NCBI RefSeq assembly: GCF_039541115.1
Contig: NZ_BAABFP010000008.1
Coordinates: forward strand, 1-64,000
Reading direction: 5' to 3'
Source: Angustibacter luteus
GTDB lineage: Bacteria > Actinomycetota > Actinomycetes > Actinomycetales > Angustibacteraceae
Length of the DNA stretch: 64,000 nt
Program-made: the position numbers and the translations under genes
Notes under the pieces: generated by a model
The model's database searches: none
Told to the model about the DNA's origin: nothing
What the model saw: the letters and a program-made list of their open reading frames with translations, nothing else
Shown here: positions 24,336 through 32,908 of the stretch, one piece after another
How the letters are laid out: each line of letters starts with the position of its first letter
Numbering within the stretch: the stretch's first letter is position 1

Positions 24336-25946
24336 TCAGTAGGCGCCGGATCCGCGCACGACGGCCCGGGCCGTCTTCCACAGGATCTGCAGGTCGAACG
24401 CCACCGACCAGTTGTCGACGTAGCGCAGGTCCAGCCGGACCGACTCCTCCCAGCTGAGGTCGGCTCGTCCGCTGACCTGCCACAGGCCCGTCAGGCCGGG
24501 CTTGACGCGCAGCCGGCGGTGCACGGCGTCGTGGTAGGCGTCGTACTCGACGCGCAGCGGCGGACGCGGTCCGACCAGCGACATGTCACCGCGCACCACG
24601 TTCCACAGCTGCGGCAGCTCGTCGAGGGAGTAGCGGCGCAGGAAGCGGCCCACCGTGGTGACCCGCGGGTCCTGGCGCATCTTGAACATCAGTCCGTCGC
24701 GGTCGCTGGAGTCCAGCACCTCGTGCCGACGATCCTCGGCGTCCACCACCATCGAGCGCAGCTTCCACAGCCGGAAGGGGCGCCCGTCCTGCCCGATCCG
24801 CTCCTGCGGGAAGAAGGCCGGTCCGCGGCTGGACAGCCGCACCAGCAGCGCGCTGACGGCGATCACCGGGAGCGCGGCGAGGAAGAGCGCGGTGCCGAGC
24901 GTGCGGTCCAGCGCCGCCTTGGCGAGCATCTGGCCCTGCCGGGAGTCCGGGGACTCCACGTGCAGCAGCGAGAGTCCTGCTGCCGGGCGAACGTGCAGCC
25001 GCGGGCCTGCCACCTCCACCAGGCCCGGGGCGACCACCAGCTCGGCTCCGGTGCGCTCGAGGGCCCAGCTGAGCCGGCGCAGCGACGCGGAGGACATGCC
25101 GGACCCGGCGACGATCACGACGTCCACCTGGTGGTCGATGACCGCCTGCGGGATGTCCGACAGGCTGCCCAGCACCGACAGGTCCCCGATGAGGTCCCGG
25201 TCGGACAGCATGGTCGGCACGCAGGTGCCGATGACCTGGTAGCCGTGGTAGGGCACCGACGAGAGGTCGCGCACGACATCGTCCACGGCGGACGGGTGGC
25301 CGACCACGATGGTGCGCATGAGCGCCTGACCCCGGTCGCGCTGGCGGTGCAGCTGCAGCCGCAGCACGTACCGGTAGATCGCGGTGAACAGGGCGACCAT
25401 GGGGACGACGACCAGCACGAACCGGCGCGGCAGCAGCAGGCCGAGGCTGTAGGACGACAGCGCCATCGTCACCAGGACCAGCACGGCGGCGCGGCCGATC
25501 ATGTTGAACTCGTCCGGGCCCTCGCCGGTGCGGCGGCTGTCGTAGGCCCGGAGCAGCCCCAGGGCCGCGCACCAGGAGATGGCGGCGACCAGGCTCAGCG
25601 CGACGTATCCGGCGAACTCCGCGATGGAGTCCTGCCTGGACAGCAGCGTCATCAGCAGGAACGAGACGAAGGCGATGACGAAGTCACCCGTGAAGGCGCG
25701 ACGGCGCCACGGGCCGGCCCAGAGCTGGCGACGGTCCGCCGCCCGGGCGACCGGGTTGAACTCCCCGCTCGCCGGCGACTCGCCCTCGCCCTCGCCCGGT
25801 CGGGTCGGCTGGCGGACGATGAAGGGCTGCTTCGAGGCCCACGACACGCGGTCGGTGGACGCGGGAGATCGACGGTCCGCCACGGTGGACGAGGGGGTCA
25901 CGTCGTCATCGGCGTCGACCCCGAGCGAGTCGTCGTACGTCGTCAT
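24336..25946 (-). CDS. Undecaprenyl-phosphate sugar phosphotransferase (WbaP/CpsE type)
   Basis: A 536-aa polyprenyl glycosylphosphotransferase, the predicted initiating enzyme of repeat-unit synthesis on undecaprenyl phosphate. The N-terminal about 95 residues are soluble and acidic. Four hydrophobic segments (about 110-215), a Rossmann-like CoA-binding-type region (TIVVGHPSAVDDVV) and another membrane segment (about 350) follow. The catalytic domain has PAFFPQERIG, FRLWKLRSM, LRRYSLDELPQLWNV and GDMSLVGPRP, as in all bacterial sugar transferases, and ends LWKTARAV. ATG 25946 is chosen over a longer upstream frame because that extension runs through the promoter sites. It heads the operon 25946 to 21719. 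Confidence 0.9.
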   Translation of the reverse strand: MTTYDDSLGVDADDDVTPSSTVADRRSPASTDRVSWASKQPFIVRQPTRPGEGEGESPASGEFNPVARAADRRQLWAGPWRRRAFTGDFVIAFVSFLLMTLLSRQDSIAEFAGYVALSLVAAISWCAALGLLRAYDSRRTGEGPDEFNMIGRAAVLVLVTMALSSYSLGLLLPRRFVLVVVPMVALFTAIYRYVLRLQLHRQRDRGQALMRTIVVGHPSAVDDVVRDLSSVPYHGYQVIGTCVPTMLSDRDLIGDLSVLGSLSDIPQAVIDHQVDVVIVAGSGMSSASLRRLSWALERTGAELVVAPGLVEVAGPRLHVRPAAGLSLLHVESPDSRQGQMLAKAALDRTLGTALFLAALPVIAVSALLVRLSSRGPAFFPQERIGQDGRPFRLWKLRSMVVDAEDRRHEVLDSSDRDGLMFKMRQDPRVTTVGRFLRRYSLDELPQLWNVVRGDMSLVGPRPPLRVEYDAYHDAVHRRLRVKPGLTGLWQVSGRADLSWEESVRLDLRYVDNWSVAFDLQILWKTARAVVRGSGAY

Positions 25947-26002
25947 CTCCACCCCAACCACGTCCACGCGGCGTCGCCCCCTAGCAACTCCGTCGGTGTC
26001 AC

Positions 26003-26010
26003 CGAACGTA
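26003..26010 (-). promoter_or_regulatory. CGAACGTA promoter/leader element (copy 3)
   Basis: CGAACGTA starts 57 nt before the ATG at 25946, the same distance (55-59 nt) as before both giant secreted-protein genes. Here the preceding sequence in gene direction is CGTCCCTAC, not GTTGCGC, so only the 8-mer core is conserved. Confidence 0.4.
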
Positions 26011-26080
26011 GTAGGGACGTGTAACGGGCGTGTGAAAATGGCGGAATCGCCCGCGCAAACCATCAATAGTGACTAGTTAT

Positions 26081-26095
26081 CTCACGCAGAGTGAA
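26081..26095. promoter_or_regulatory. BldD-like box, perfect match
   Basis: CTCACGCAGAGTGAA fits nTnACnC(A/T)GnGTnAn at every fixed position, centred about 142 bp before the initiating-transferase ATG (25946). In gene direction it is followed by GATAACTAGTCAC, where GATAAC could be a -10 hexamer. It also lies about 33 bp past the pth stop. Confidence 0.6.
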
Positions 26096-26127
26096 CGCTT
26101 GATCAACTACGCGCGGCGGTGAACACG

Positions 26128-26733
26128 CTATGCAGTCGGCGCGTGGAACCGGCCCTGCGCGGCCAGCAGCCCCTCGTGGGCGAGCGCCTCGACGGCGTCC
26201 GCGGCCTCCTCGAGCGTCACGCCGAGGTCCTTGCGCTCGGTGGCCGAGAAGTCGCGCAGCACGTAGTCGGCGGCGTCCATCCGGCCGGGCGGGCGACCGA
26301 TCCCCACCCGCACCCGCAGGTAGTCCTTGGTGCCCACCGAGCGGGTGATCGAGCGCAGCCCGTTGTGCCCGCCCTCGCCACCACCGAGCTTGAGCCGGAT
26401 CTGGCCGTACGGGATGTCGAGCTCGTCGTGGACCACGACCAGCTGGGCCGGGTCGACCTTGAAGAACTGGGACAGCCCCGCGACCGGGCCGCCCGACTCG
26501 TTCATGTAGGTCGCGGGCTTGGCCAGCACCGCGCGCGGACCCGGCGCACCACCGGGTCGCACGCCGAGCCGCCCCTCGAGCACGGCAGCGCGCGCCTTGT
26601 GGCTCTTGAACGAGCCACCGACGCGCGCGCCGAGGACGTCGAGGACCATGGCCCCGACGTTGTGCCGGTGGCCGGCGTAGCCGGGCCCGGGGTTGCCGAG
26701 CCCGACCACCAGCCAGGTGTGGTCTGTGCTCAC
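26128..26733 (-). CDS. pth: Peptidyl-tRNA hydrolase
   Basis: A 201-aa enzyme that releases peptides from prematurely dropped peptidyl-tRNA. All family motifs are visible: [19 protein letters not shown] with Asn14 and catalytic His24, [20 protein letters not shown], and [12 protein letters not shown]. Length is standard. GTG 26733 overlaps the rplY stop (GTGA), the common actinobacterial rplY-pth pair. Transcription ends close to the exopolysaccharide promoter region. Confidence 0.97.
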   Translation of the reverse strand: MSTDHTWLVVGLGNPGPGYAGHRHNVGAMVLDVLGARVGGSFKSHKARAAVLEGRLGVRPGGAPGPRAVLAKPATYMNESGGPVAGLSQFFKVDPAQLVVVHDELDIPYGQIRLKLGGGEGGHNGLRSITRSVGTKDYLRVRVGIGRPPGRMDAADYVLRDFSATERKDLGVTLEEAADAVEALAHEGLLAAQGRFHAPTA

Positions 26734-27398
26734 TCCTGCTCGGCGGCGGGCGCGGCCTCGCCCTCGGCGGACTCGGCGTCGTCGGCCGCAGCGTCGGGCG
26801 CCTCGTGCTCGATGCCGGCCTCGGCCTCGGCCTCGGCCAGCTCGGCCTCGAGCGCCTCGGCGGTGACCTGGGCGGTGATGTTGACGATGAGGATCTCGGC
26901 GTCGGTCAGCAGGGTGGCACCGGCGGGCAGCGCGACGTCGGAGGCGTGGATCTGGGTGCCGGCGGACAGGCCCTCGACGCTGACCTCGACGTTCTCCGGG
27001 ATCGCGGTCGCTGCGACCTCGAGCGACAGCGTCTGGTTCTCGACGGTGACGACGGTCTCGGGTGCGGCGTCGCCCACGACGTGCACCTGGACGTCGACAG
27101 CGACCTTCTCGCCCTTGCGGACCACGACCAGGTCGATGTGCTCGATGACCGGCTTGATCGGGTCGCGCTGCACGTCCTTGGCCAGGGCGAGCTGCTCCTT
27201 GCCGTCGATCACGATGGTGAGCAGCGCGTTGGGGTTCTTCAGCGCCAGCATCGTGTCGTGGCCGGGCAGCGTGATGTGGATGGGGTCGGTGCCGTGGCCG
27301 TACATGACCGCCGGGATCTGGTGCGCGCGACGGATCTTGCGGGCAGCGCCCTTGCCGAACTCGGTGCGGGTCTCGGCGTTCAGGGTGAGGTCGGTCAC
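26730..27398 (-). CDS. rplY: 50S ribosomal protein bL25 (Ctc form)
   Basis: A 222-aa long-form bL25 that binds 5S rRNA. The N-terminal domain ([20 protein letters not shown], then VLIVNITAQ in the TL5 domain) and the acidic Glu/Ala-rich C-terminal tail (about 185-222) are typical of the Ctc/TL5 type in actinobacteria. GTG 27398 has AAGGAG seven bases upstream. It is probably co-transcribed with pth from a promoter at 27553-27582. Confidence 0.95.
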   Translation of the reverse strand: MTDLTLNAETRTEFGKGAARKIRRAHQIPAVMYGHGTDPIHITLPGHDTMLALKNPNALLTIVIDGKEQLALAKDVQRDPIKPVIEHIDLVVVRKGEKVAVDVQVHVVGDAAPETVVTVENQTLSLEVAATAIPENVEVSVEGLSAGTQIHASDVALPAGATLLTDAEILIVNITAQVTAEALEAELAEAEAEAGIEHEAPDAAADDAESAEGEAAPAAEQE

Positions 27399-27552
27399 GG
27401 TGAGGCTCCTTCAAGCGATCTGCGGTCGGTGCGGAGGTCTGGGCCTCGACGCGGGGCGCAGCACGAAGGGGCGCCCACCGGGCGCCGCGTCGATCACGGA
27501 GACGTGGACGGACTGCCCGTCGTACGTCGTCCCTCGCCGAGGCAACCTGGCA

Positions 27553-27582
27553 ATCCTACCGTCAGGTTGCAGAGGTTCCCAA
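27553..27582 (-). promoter_or_regulatory. Sigma70-type promoter for rplY-pth
   Basis: In gene direction TTGGGA (27582-27577), an 18-bp spacer and TAGGAT (27558-27553). The leader to GTG 27398 is about 150 nt and contains a GC hairpin (GGCGCCC-ACC-GGGCGCC, 27470-27486). No other recognisable element is seen in this 225-bp gap. Confidence 0.45.
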
Positions 27583-27623
27583 ACGCGGCGTCGCTCGGTG
27601 CGCTGGTTCCCGCACTGGGGTGT

Positions 27624-28619
27624 TCAGCTGACGGCAGCCAGGGTGGACGGTCGGGTCGCCTGGGCGTAGACCGTGTCGCCGGGCTCGAGCCGCAGCTGGT
27701 CGCTGGCGCCGCGGGTGACCTGGGCGACGAAGCGCTGGCCGGTCCCGGCGTCCTCGAGCTCCACCCGCACCTCGAAGCCCAGCCGGACGACCCGCTCGAC
27801 CCGGGCGGCCACCACCCGCGCTGAGCCGGCCGGACCGGAGTCGGCGGCCAGCCGCTGCTGGTCACGGTCCAGCCGGATGTCGTGCGGGCGCACCAGGTCG
27901 TCGCCCAGACGCGACACCGAGCCCAGGAACGACATGACGAAGTCGTTGGCCGGGCGGTCGTACAGCTCCTCGGGGTCACCGACCTGCTCGATCCGGCCCT
28001 GGTTCAGCACCGCGATCCGGTCGGCCACGTCCAGGGCCTCCTCCTGGTCGTGGGTGACCAGGACGGTGGTCACCTTCACCTCGTTGTGCAGCCGGCGCAG
28101 CCACGCCCGCAGGTCGCCGCGCACCTTGGCGTCCAGCGCACCGAACGGCTCGTCGAGCAGCAGCACCTGCGGGTCCACGGCGAGCGCCCGGGCCAGCGCC
28201 ATCCGCTGGCGCTGCCCGCCGGACAGCTGCGCGGGGTAACGGTGCTGGAACCCGCCGAGGCCGACGATCTCGAGCAGGTCGTCGACCTTGCGGGCGATCT
28301 CGGGCTTGGGGCGCTTGCGGATCTTGAGACCGAAGGCAACGTTGTCGCGCACCGTCATGTGCTTGAACGCGGCGTAGTGCTGGAAGACGAAGCCGATGTC
28401 GCGCCGCTGCGGTGCGACCCGGGTGACGTCGCGGCCCATGATCGTGACGGTGCCGGCGTCCAGCTGCTCGAGGCCGGCGATGGAGCGCAGCAGGGTCGAC
28501 TTGCCCGAACCGCTCGGGCCGAGCAGCGCGGTCAGCGAGCCGTCCGGGATCTGCAGCGAGACGTCGTCCAGGGCGAGGAAGTCGCCGTAGCTCTTGCGGG
28601 CCGCGCTGACGGTGATCAT
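27624..28619 (-). CDS. cysA: Sulfate/thiosulfate ABC transporter ATP-binding protein
   Basis: A 331-aa ATPase of the sulfate importer. Walker [10 protein letters not shown] (about 34-42), Q-loop [14 protein letters not shown] (typical of CysA), signature [15 protein letters not shown], Walker [15 protein letters not shown] and the switch His (LVTHDQEEA) are all present. The C-terminal about 90 residues form a TOBE-like regulatory domain. ATG 28619 overlaps the cysW stop (ATGA). It is last of the operon sbp-cysT-cysW-cysA. Confidence 0.93.
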   Translation of the reverse strand: MITVSAARKSYGDFLALDDVSLQIPDGSLTALLGPSGSGKSTLLRSIAGLEQLDAGTVTIMGRDVTRVAPQRRDIGFVFQHYAAFKHMTVRDNVAFGLKIRKRPKPEIARKVDDLLEIVGLGGFQHRYPAQLSGGQRQRMALARALAVDPQVLLLDEPFGALDAKVRGDLRAWLRRLHNEVKVTTVLVTHDQEEALDVADRIAVLNQGRIEQVGDPEELYDRPANDFVMSFLGSVSRLGDDLVRPHDIRLDRDQQRLAADSGPAGSARVVAARVERVVRLGFEVRVELEDAGTGQRFVAQVTRGASDQLRLEPGDTVYAQATRPSTLAAVS

Positions 28620-29422
28620 CGGGTGCTCCTCTTGCGGTCCAGCAGGGTCATCAGGGCCAGCACGATGACGGCGATCGCCATCAGCAGGGTGGCGGCGCAG
28701 TACGCGCCGTAGGTGTTGTGGTCGTCGATGTAGCGCGAGTGCACCAGCAGGGTCAGCGTCTGGGAGACCCCGGGGAAGTTGGACGAGACCATGATCACGG
28801 CGCCGAACTCGCCCAGCGAGCGGGCCACGGTCAGCACGACGCCGTAGGTCAGGCCCCAGCGGATCGCGGGCAGGGTGATCCGCCAGAGGGTCTGCCAGCG
28901 CGACGCGCCCAGGGTCACCGCGGCCTGCTCCTGCTCGTCGCCGATCTCGTGCAGCACCGGCTCGACCTCGCGGACGACGAAGGGCAGGGTCACGAAGATG
29001 GTGGCCAGGACGAGCCCGGGGAAGCCGAAGATGACGCGCAGCCCGGTCTGCTCCACGGCGCCGAACCAGCCGTCGACCCCCCAGAGCAGGATCAGCGAGA
29101 CCCCGATGACGATGGGCGACACGGCGAACGGCAGGTCGACCACCGCCTGGACGAGGTTGCGGCCGGGGAAGCGCCCGCGGACCAGCGCGAGCGCCGTGGT
29201 CACGCCGAACACCACGTTGACGGGGACGACGATCGCGACGATGAGCAGGGAGAGGTGCAGGGCGGAGATGGCGGCCGGCGTGGAGATGGACTCCACGAAC
29301 GCGCCGATGCCGCGCTCGAAGGTGCGGTAGAGGATCAGCGCCAGCGGGACGACCACGAGCACGAACAGGTAGCCCAGCGCCACGGTGCGCAGCGTGAGGC
29401 GGGTACCGGTCGACGTCCTCAT
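28616..29422 (-). CDS. cysW: Sulfate ABC transporter permease
   Basis: A 268-aa permease with six membrane segments and the EAA-type coupling loop near residue 175 ([18 protein letters not shown]). Sequence patterns such as [15 protein letters not shown] and [17 protein letters not shown] match CysW, the partner of CysT. ATG 29422 overlaps the cysT stop. The longer frame upstream of this ATG is the shadow of cysT. Confidence 0.9.
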   Translation of the reverse strand: MRTSTGTRLTLRTVALGYLFVLVVVPLALILYRTFERGIGAFVESISTPAAISALHLSLLIVAIVVPVNVVFGVTTALALVRGRFPGRNLVQAVVDLPFAVSPIVIGVSLILLWGVDGWFGAVEQTGLRVIFGFPGLVLATIFVTLPFVVREVEPVLHEIGDEQEQAAVTLGASRWQTLWRITLPAIRWGLTYGVVLTVARSLGEFGAVIMVSSNFPGVSQTLTLLVHSRYIDDHNTYGAYCAATLLMAIAVIVLALMTLLDRKRSTR

Positions 29423-30312
29423 GCGGCCCGCTCCTGCCGACGGAGGCCGCGCCCGGCCAGCACCCGCAGCACGAACAGCGCCACGAACGCGATGAGCAGC
29501 AGCGCCACCGAGACCGCCGCCGCGTTCACCGGGCTGTCCACCTCGATCTGCTGCTGGATGTACTGCGAGGCGACCTGGGTGTGCCGCGGGATGTTGCCGC
29601 CGATCAGCACGACCGAGCCGTACTCGCCGATGGCCCGGGCGAAGGCCAGGCCCGCGCCGCTGGCGACGGCGGGCAGCAGGACGGGCAGGACGACCGTCCG
29701 GAAGATCGTCAGGTTGCTCGCGCCGAGCGAGGCGGCGGCCTGCTCGACGTCCCGGTCGGCCTCGATCAGCACGGGCTGCACCGACCGGACCACGAAGGGC
29801 AGGGTGACGAAGGCGAGCGCCACCAGGACGCCGGGCTGGGTGGCGTTGAGGTGGATGCCGACGGGACTCTGCGGGCCGTACAGCGACAGCAGCACGATGC
29901 TCGCCACGATGGTCGGCAGCGCGAACGGCAGGTCGATCAGGGCGTTGACCGCGCCCTTGCCGGGGAACTCGTCCCGCACCAGCACCCAGGCGATGAGGGT
30001 GCCCATGAACGCGTTCAGCACCGCGACGACGAGCGAGATGCCGACCGTCACCTTGAGTGCGGCCAGCGCGCTGGGTGCGGTGACGGCGTCCCACCAGCCC
30101 GAGAGACCGTTCTCGAACGACGTCACGGTGAGCGCGGCGAGCGGCAGCAGGACGATGACGCTGAGCCAGAGCGTCACCAGGCCGTAGCCCAGCGGGCCGA
30201 CCGCGCCCGTGATGCTCGCCCGGCCACCGCCGCCCCGACCATCGCGACCACGCCACCCCCGCCCGCTGGTCGCGGGCGGGGGCGTGGGCTCGGTGAGCAG
30301 GGCGCTGGTCAT
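29419..30312 (-). CDS. cysT: Sulfate ABC transporter permease
   Basis: A 297-aa permease with six membrane segments. [20 protein letters not shown], the coupling loop [18 protein letters not shown], and [19 protein letters not shown] are typical of CysT. A Gly/Arg-rich cytoplasmic N-terminus (about 35 aa) precedes the first segment. ATG 30312 lies 5 bp after the binding-protein stop. Confidence 0.9.
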   Translation of the reverse strand: MTSALLTEPTPPPATSGRGWRGRDGRGGGGRASITGAVGPLGYGLVTLWLSVIVLLPLAALTVTSFENGLSGWWDAVTAPSALAALKVTVGISLVVAVLNAFMGTLIAWVLVRDEFPGKGAVNALIDLPFALPTIVASIVLLSLYGPQSPVGIHLNATQPGVLVALAFVTLPFVVRSVQPVLIEADRDVEQAAASLGASNLTIFRTVVLPVLLPAVASGAGLAFARAIGEYGSVVLIGGNIPRHTQVASQYIQQQIEVDSPVNAAAVSVALLLIAFVALFVLRVLAGRGLRRQERAA

Positions 30313-30317
30313 GGCGG

Positions 30318-31346
30318 CTACTGGGTGGCGGCGTCGTAGATCTTCGCCACGCTGCCCTTCTCCTTGTCGAACAGGGCCTTGTCGACGGACGGCCAGCCAC
30401 CGAGGTCGGCGATCGTCCACAGCTTGGTCGGGGCCGGGAAGTCCTTGGCGTACTCGCTGGCCACGGCCGGGTCGACGGGCCGGAAGCCGGCCTGCGCCCA
30501 CAGCTTCTGCGCCGCCGGGGTGAAGGTGTAGGCGACGAACGCCTTGGCCTTCGCCAGGTCCTTGCTCGTGTTCACCACCGCGATGGGGTTCTCGATCTTG
30601 AAGGTGGCCGGCGGGGTGACGTGCTCGACCTTCTCGCCGCTGCGCTCCAGGAACAGCGCCTCGTTCTCGTAGGTGAGCAGCGCGTCGCCGGTTCCCTGCA
30701 GGAACGCCTCGCTGGCCTCGCGGCCGGACTTCGGCTGGATCTTGACGTGGTCGCCGACGAGCTTGCCCAGGTAGTCCAGGCCGGCCTGGGCGTTCTGGCC
30801 GCCGTCGCTCTTGGCCGCGTACGGCGCGAGCAGGTTCCACTTCGCCGAGCCGGAGCTGAACGGGTTGGGGGTGACCACCTCGAGGCCGGGCTGCAGCAGG
30901 TCGTCCCAGTCCTTGATGCCCTGGGGGTTGCCCTTGCGGACGACGACGGTGACCACCGAGCCGAACGGGACGCCCTTGTACTGGTTGGCGTTCCAGTCCT
31001 TGTCGACGAGGCCGGCGTCGACCAGGCGGGTGACGTCCGGCTCGACGGAGAAGTTGACGACGTCGGCCTCCGCGCCCGCAGCGACCTTGCGAGACTGGTC
31101 GCCGGACGCGCCGTAGGACTGCTGGAACGCGATGCCCTTCCCGTCCGCGGTGGCGTTGAAGCCCGGGATGATCTTGTCGAAGCCCGGCTTGGGCACCGCG
31201 TACGCGTACAGGCTCAGCGTGCCGACGCTCTTGCCACCGGCCTGGTTGCCGGCGCCGGCGACGTCGCTGGAGCCACCCCCACAGGCCGCGAGCACGGCAG
31301 CTGCCACCCCCGTAGCGGCGATCAGGGCAAGGCGGGGGCGGTTCAT
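30318..31346 (-). CDS. Sulfate-binding lipoprotein of the ABC importer
   Basis: A 342-aa periplasmic-type binding protein anchored by a lipobox (VLAAC, Cys22). Characteristic elements of the Sbp/CysP family are LSLYAYAVPKPGFDKIIPGF, FQQSYGASGDQSRKV (sulfate-contacting loop), ADVVNFSVEPDV, and TPNPFSSGSAKWNLLA. ATG 31346 is preceded by AAGGGA. It is the first transporter gene, with a perfect 10-bp-arm inverted repeat 22-44 bp upstream. The annotation could be sbp or cysP. Confidence 0.92.
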   Translation of the reverse strand: MNRPRLALIAATGVAAAVLAACGGGSSDVAGAGNQAGGKSVGTLSLYAYAVPKPGFDKIIPGFNATADGKGIAFQQSYGASGDQSRKVAAGAEADVVNFSVEPDVTRLVDAGLVDKDWNANQYKGVPFGSVVTVVVRKGNPQGIKDWDDLLQPGLEVVTPNPFSSGSAKWNLLAPYAAKSDGGQNAQAGLDYLGKLVGDHVKIQPKSGREASEAFLQGTGDALLTYENEALFLERSGEKVEHVTPPATFKIENPIAVVNTSKDLAKAKAFVAYTFTPAAQKLWAQAGFRPVDPAVASEYAKDFPAPTKLWTIADLGGWPSVDKALFDKEKGSVAKIYDAATQ

Positions 31347-31367
31347 CCGGTGGGGTCCCTTCGCAGT

Positions 31368-31390
31368 AAGTCGAGCACCTTGCTCGACTT
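31368..31390. promoter_or_regulatory. Perfect inverted repeat before the sulfate operon (likely operator)
   Basis: AAGTCGAGCA-CCT-TGCTCGACTT has 10-bp perfect arms and a 3-nt centre, 22-44 bp upstream of the binding-protein ATG. No U-tract follows, so an operator is more likely than a terminator. Nearby, GTCTCACC is repeated (31436-31443, 31457-31464). The adjacent Rrf2 gene is the obvious candidate regulator. Confidence 0.5.
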
Positions 31391-31498
31391 CCTACGGTTC
31401 CCAATCCCCTGCCAGGTCACAACCCCTGTCGCCTACGTCTCACCCACCGGACACCTGTCTCACCAGCCGTGCACGTGGTGTTCACCTCCGGACCGCGG

Positions 31499-31918
31499 TC
31501 AGGGCGCCAGGTCCGCGATCGTCGTCCCGTCCAGGACCTCGCGCTCCGCCGCGCGCAGGCGCAGCCAGAGCTGCTGCACCGCCGCACCGCTGTCCGGGTA
31601 GGCGAGGTTCTCCGGTCGGAGCCCGCGCACCAGCGCCAGCGGCCCGTCGATGGCGCGGATCACCTCGGCCACGGTGATCTGCGCCGCCGGACGGGCCAGC
31701 CGGTGCCCGCCGTCCTGCCCGCGCCGGCTGTCCAGCAACCCGCCGCGGCGCAGGTCCCGCAGGATCGTGTCCAGGAACTGGGCCGGGATCGCCTGTGCCG
31801 CAGCGATGTCGTCCGCCTTCGTCCACCCGCCGCTCGGCTCGCCCGCGCCGTCACCCTGCTGGGTGGCCAGCACCACGCAGGCCCGGACGGCGTAGTCGAC
31901 CCGAGCGGACAGTCGCAT
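31499..31918 (-). CDS. Rrf2-family transcriptional regulator
   Basis: A 139-aa winged-helix protein beginning MRLSARVDYAVRACVVLA, the family hallmark, with the wing GGLLDSRRGQDGGHRLARP. The only cysteine is Cys14, so the three-Cys Fe-S cluster of IscR/NsrR is missing. It may therefore resemble CymR-type sulfur regulators, which sense cysteine status through partners. It lies directly upstream of the sulfate importer on the same strand, supporting a role in sulfur control. Confidence 0.88.
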   Translation of the reverse strand: MRLSARVDYAVRACVVLATQQGDGAGEPSGGWTKADDIAAAQAIPAQFLDTILRDLRRGGLLDSRRGQDGGHRLARPAAQITVAEVIRAIDGPLALVRGLRPENLAYPDSGAAVQQLWLRLRAAEREVLDGTTIADLAP

Positions 31919-31930
31919 CGACGCCGCGGC

Positions 31931-32908
31931 TCAGACGTTGCCGTCGAACAGGCTGGTCACCGAGCCGTCGTCGAACACCTCGCGGATCGCCCGGGCGACC
32001 AGTGGGGCGATGGAGAGCACGGTGAGCTGGTCGAACTGGCGCTCCTCGGGGATCGGCAGCGTGTTGGTCACGATGACCTCGCTGATCCGGCTGTTCTTCA
32101 GCCGGTCCACCGCGGGGCCCGACAGGACGGCGTGCGTGGCGGTGACGATGACGTCGGCCGCCCCGCTGTCGAACAGCGCGTCGGCGGCCTGGCAGATGGT
32201 GCCGGCGGTGTCGATCATGTCGTCGACCAGCACGCAGGTGCGGCCCTGCACGTCACCGACGACCTCGTGCACCTTCACCTGGTTCGGCACGTTCGGGTCG
32301 CGGCGCTTGTGGATGATCGCCAGCGGCGCGCCCAGCTTGTCCGACCACTGGTCCGCCACCCGGACCCGGCCGGCGTCCGGGGACACGATGGTCAGGCTCG
32401 AGCGGTCCACCCGCGAGCCGACGTACCCGGCGAGCAGCGGCAGTGCCCACAGGTGGTCGACCGGGCCGTCGAAGTAGCCCTGGATCTGCGCGGCGTGCAG
32501 GTCGACGCAGATCAGCCGGTCCGCACCGGCCGCCTTGAACAGGTCGGCCATCAGCCGCGCCGAGATCGGCTCGCGGCCCCGGTGCTTCTTGTCCTGCCGG
32601 GCGTAGCCGTAGAACGGCATCACGCAGCTGATCCGCTTGGCCGAGGCGCGCTTGAGCGCGTCGGTCATGATCAGCTGCTCCATGACCCACTGGTTGATGG
32701 GCGCGGTGTGGCTCTGGATCACGAACGCGTCGCAGCCGCGCAGGCTCTCCTGGAAGCGCACGTAGATCTCGCCGTTGGCGAAGTCGTACGCCGTGGTGTC
32801 GACGAGCTCGACCCCCAGCTCACGCGCCACCTCCTGGGCCAGCTCGGGATAGCCGCGGCCGCTGATCAGCACGAGGCGCTTCTCGCCCGTGGTGGTGATG
32901 CCCGTCAT
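31931..32908 (-). CDS. prs: Ribose-phosphate pyrophosphokinase
   Basis: A 325-aa enzyme that makes PRPP from ribose-5-phosphate and ATP for nucleotide, His and Trp synthesis. It has [18 protein letters not shown], the flexible loop [28 protein letters not shown], and the PRPP-binding [14 protein letters not shown]. Length is standard for class I enzymes. ATG 32908 overlaps the glmU stop (ATGA), the usual glmU-prs operon. Confidence 0.96.
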   Translation of the reverse strand: MTGITTTGEKRLVLISGRGYPELAQEVARELGVELVDTTAYDFANGEIYVRFQESLRGCDAFVIQSHTAPINQWVMEQLIMTDALKRASAKRISCVMPFYGYARQDKKHRGREPISARLMADLFKAAGADRLICVDLHAAQIQGYFDGPVDHLWALPLLAGYVGSRVDRSSLTIVSPDAGRVRVADQWSDKLGAPLAIIHKRRDPNVPNQVKVHEVVGDVQGRTCVLVDDMIDTAGTICQAADALFDSGAADVIVTATHAVLSGPAVDRLKNSRISEVIVTNTLPIPEERQFDQLTVLSIAPLVARAIREVFDDGSVTSLFDGNV

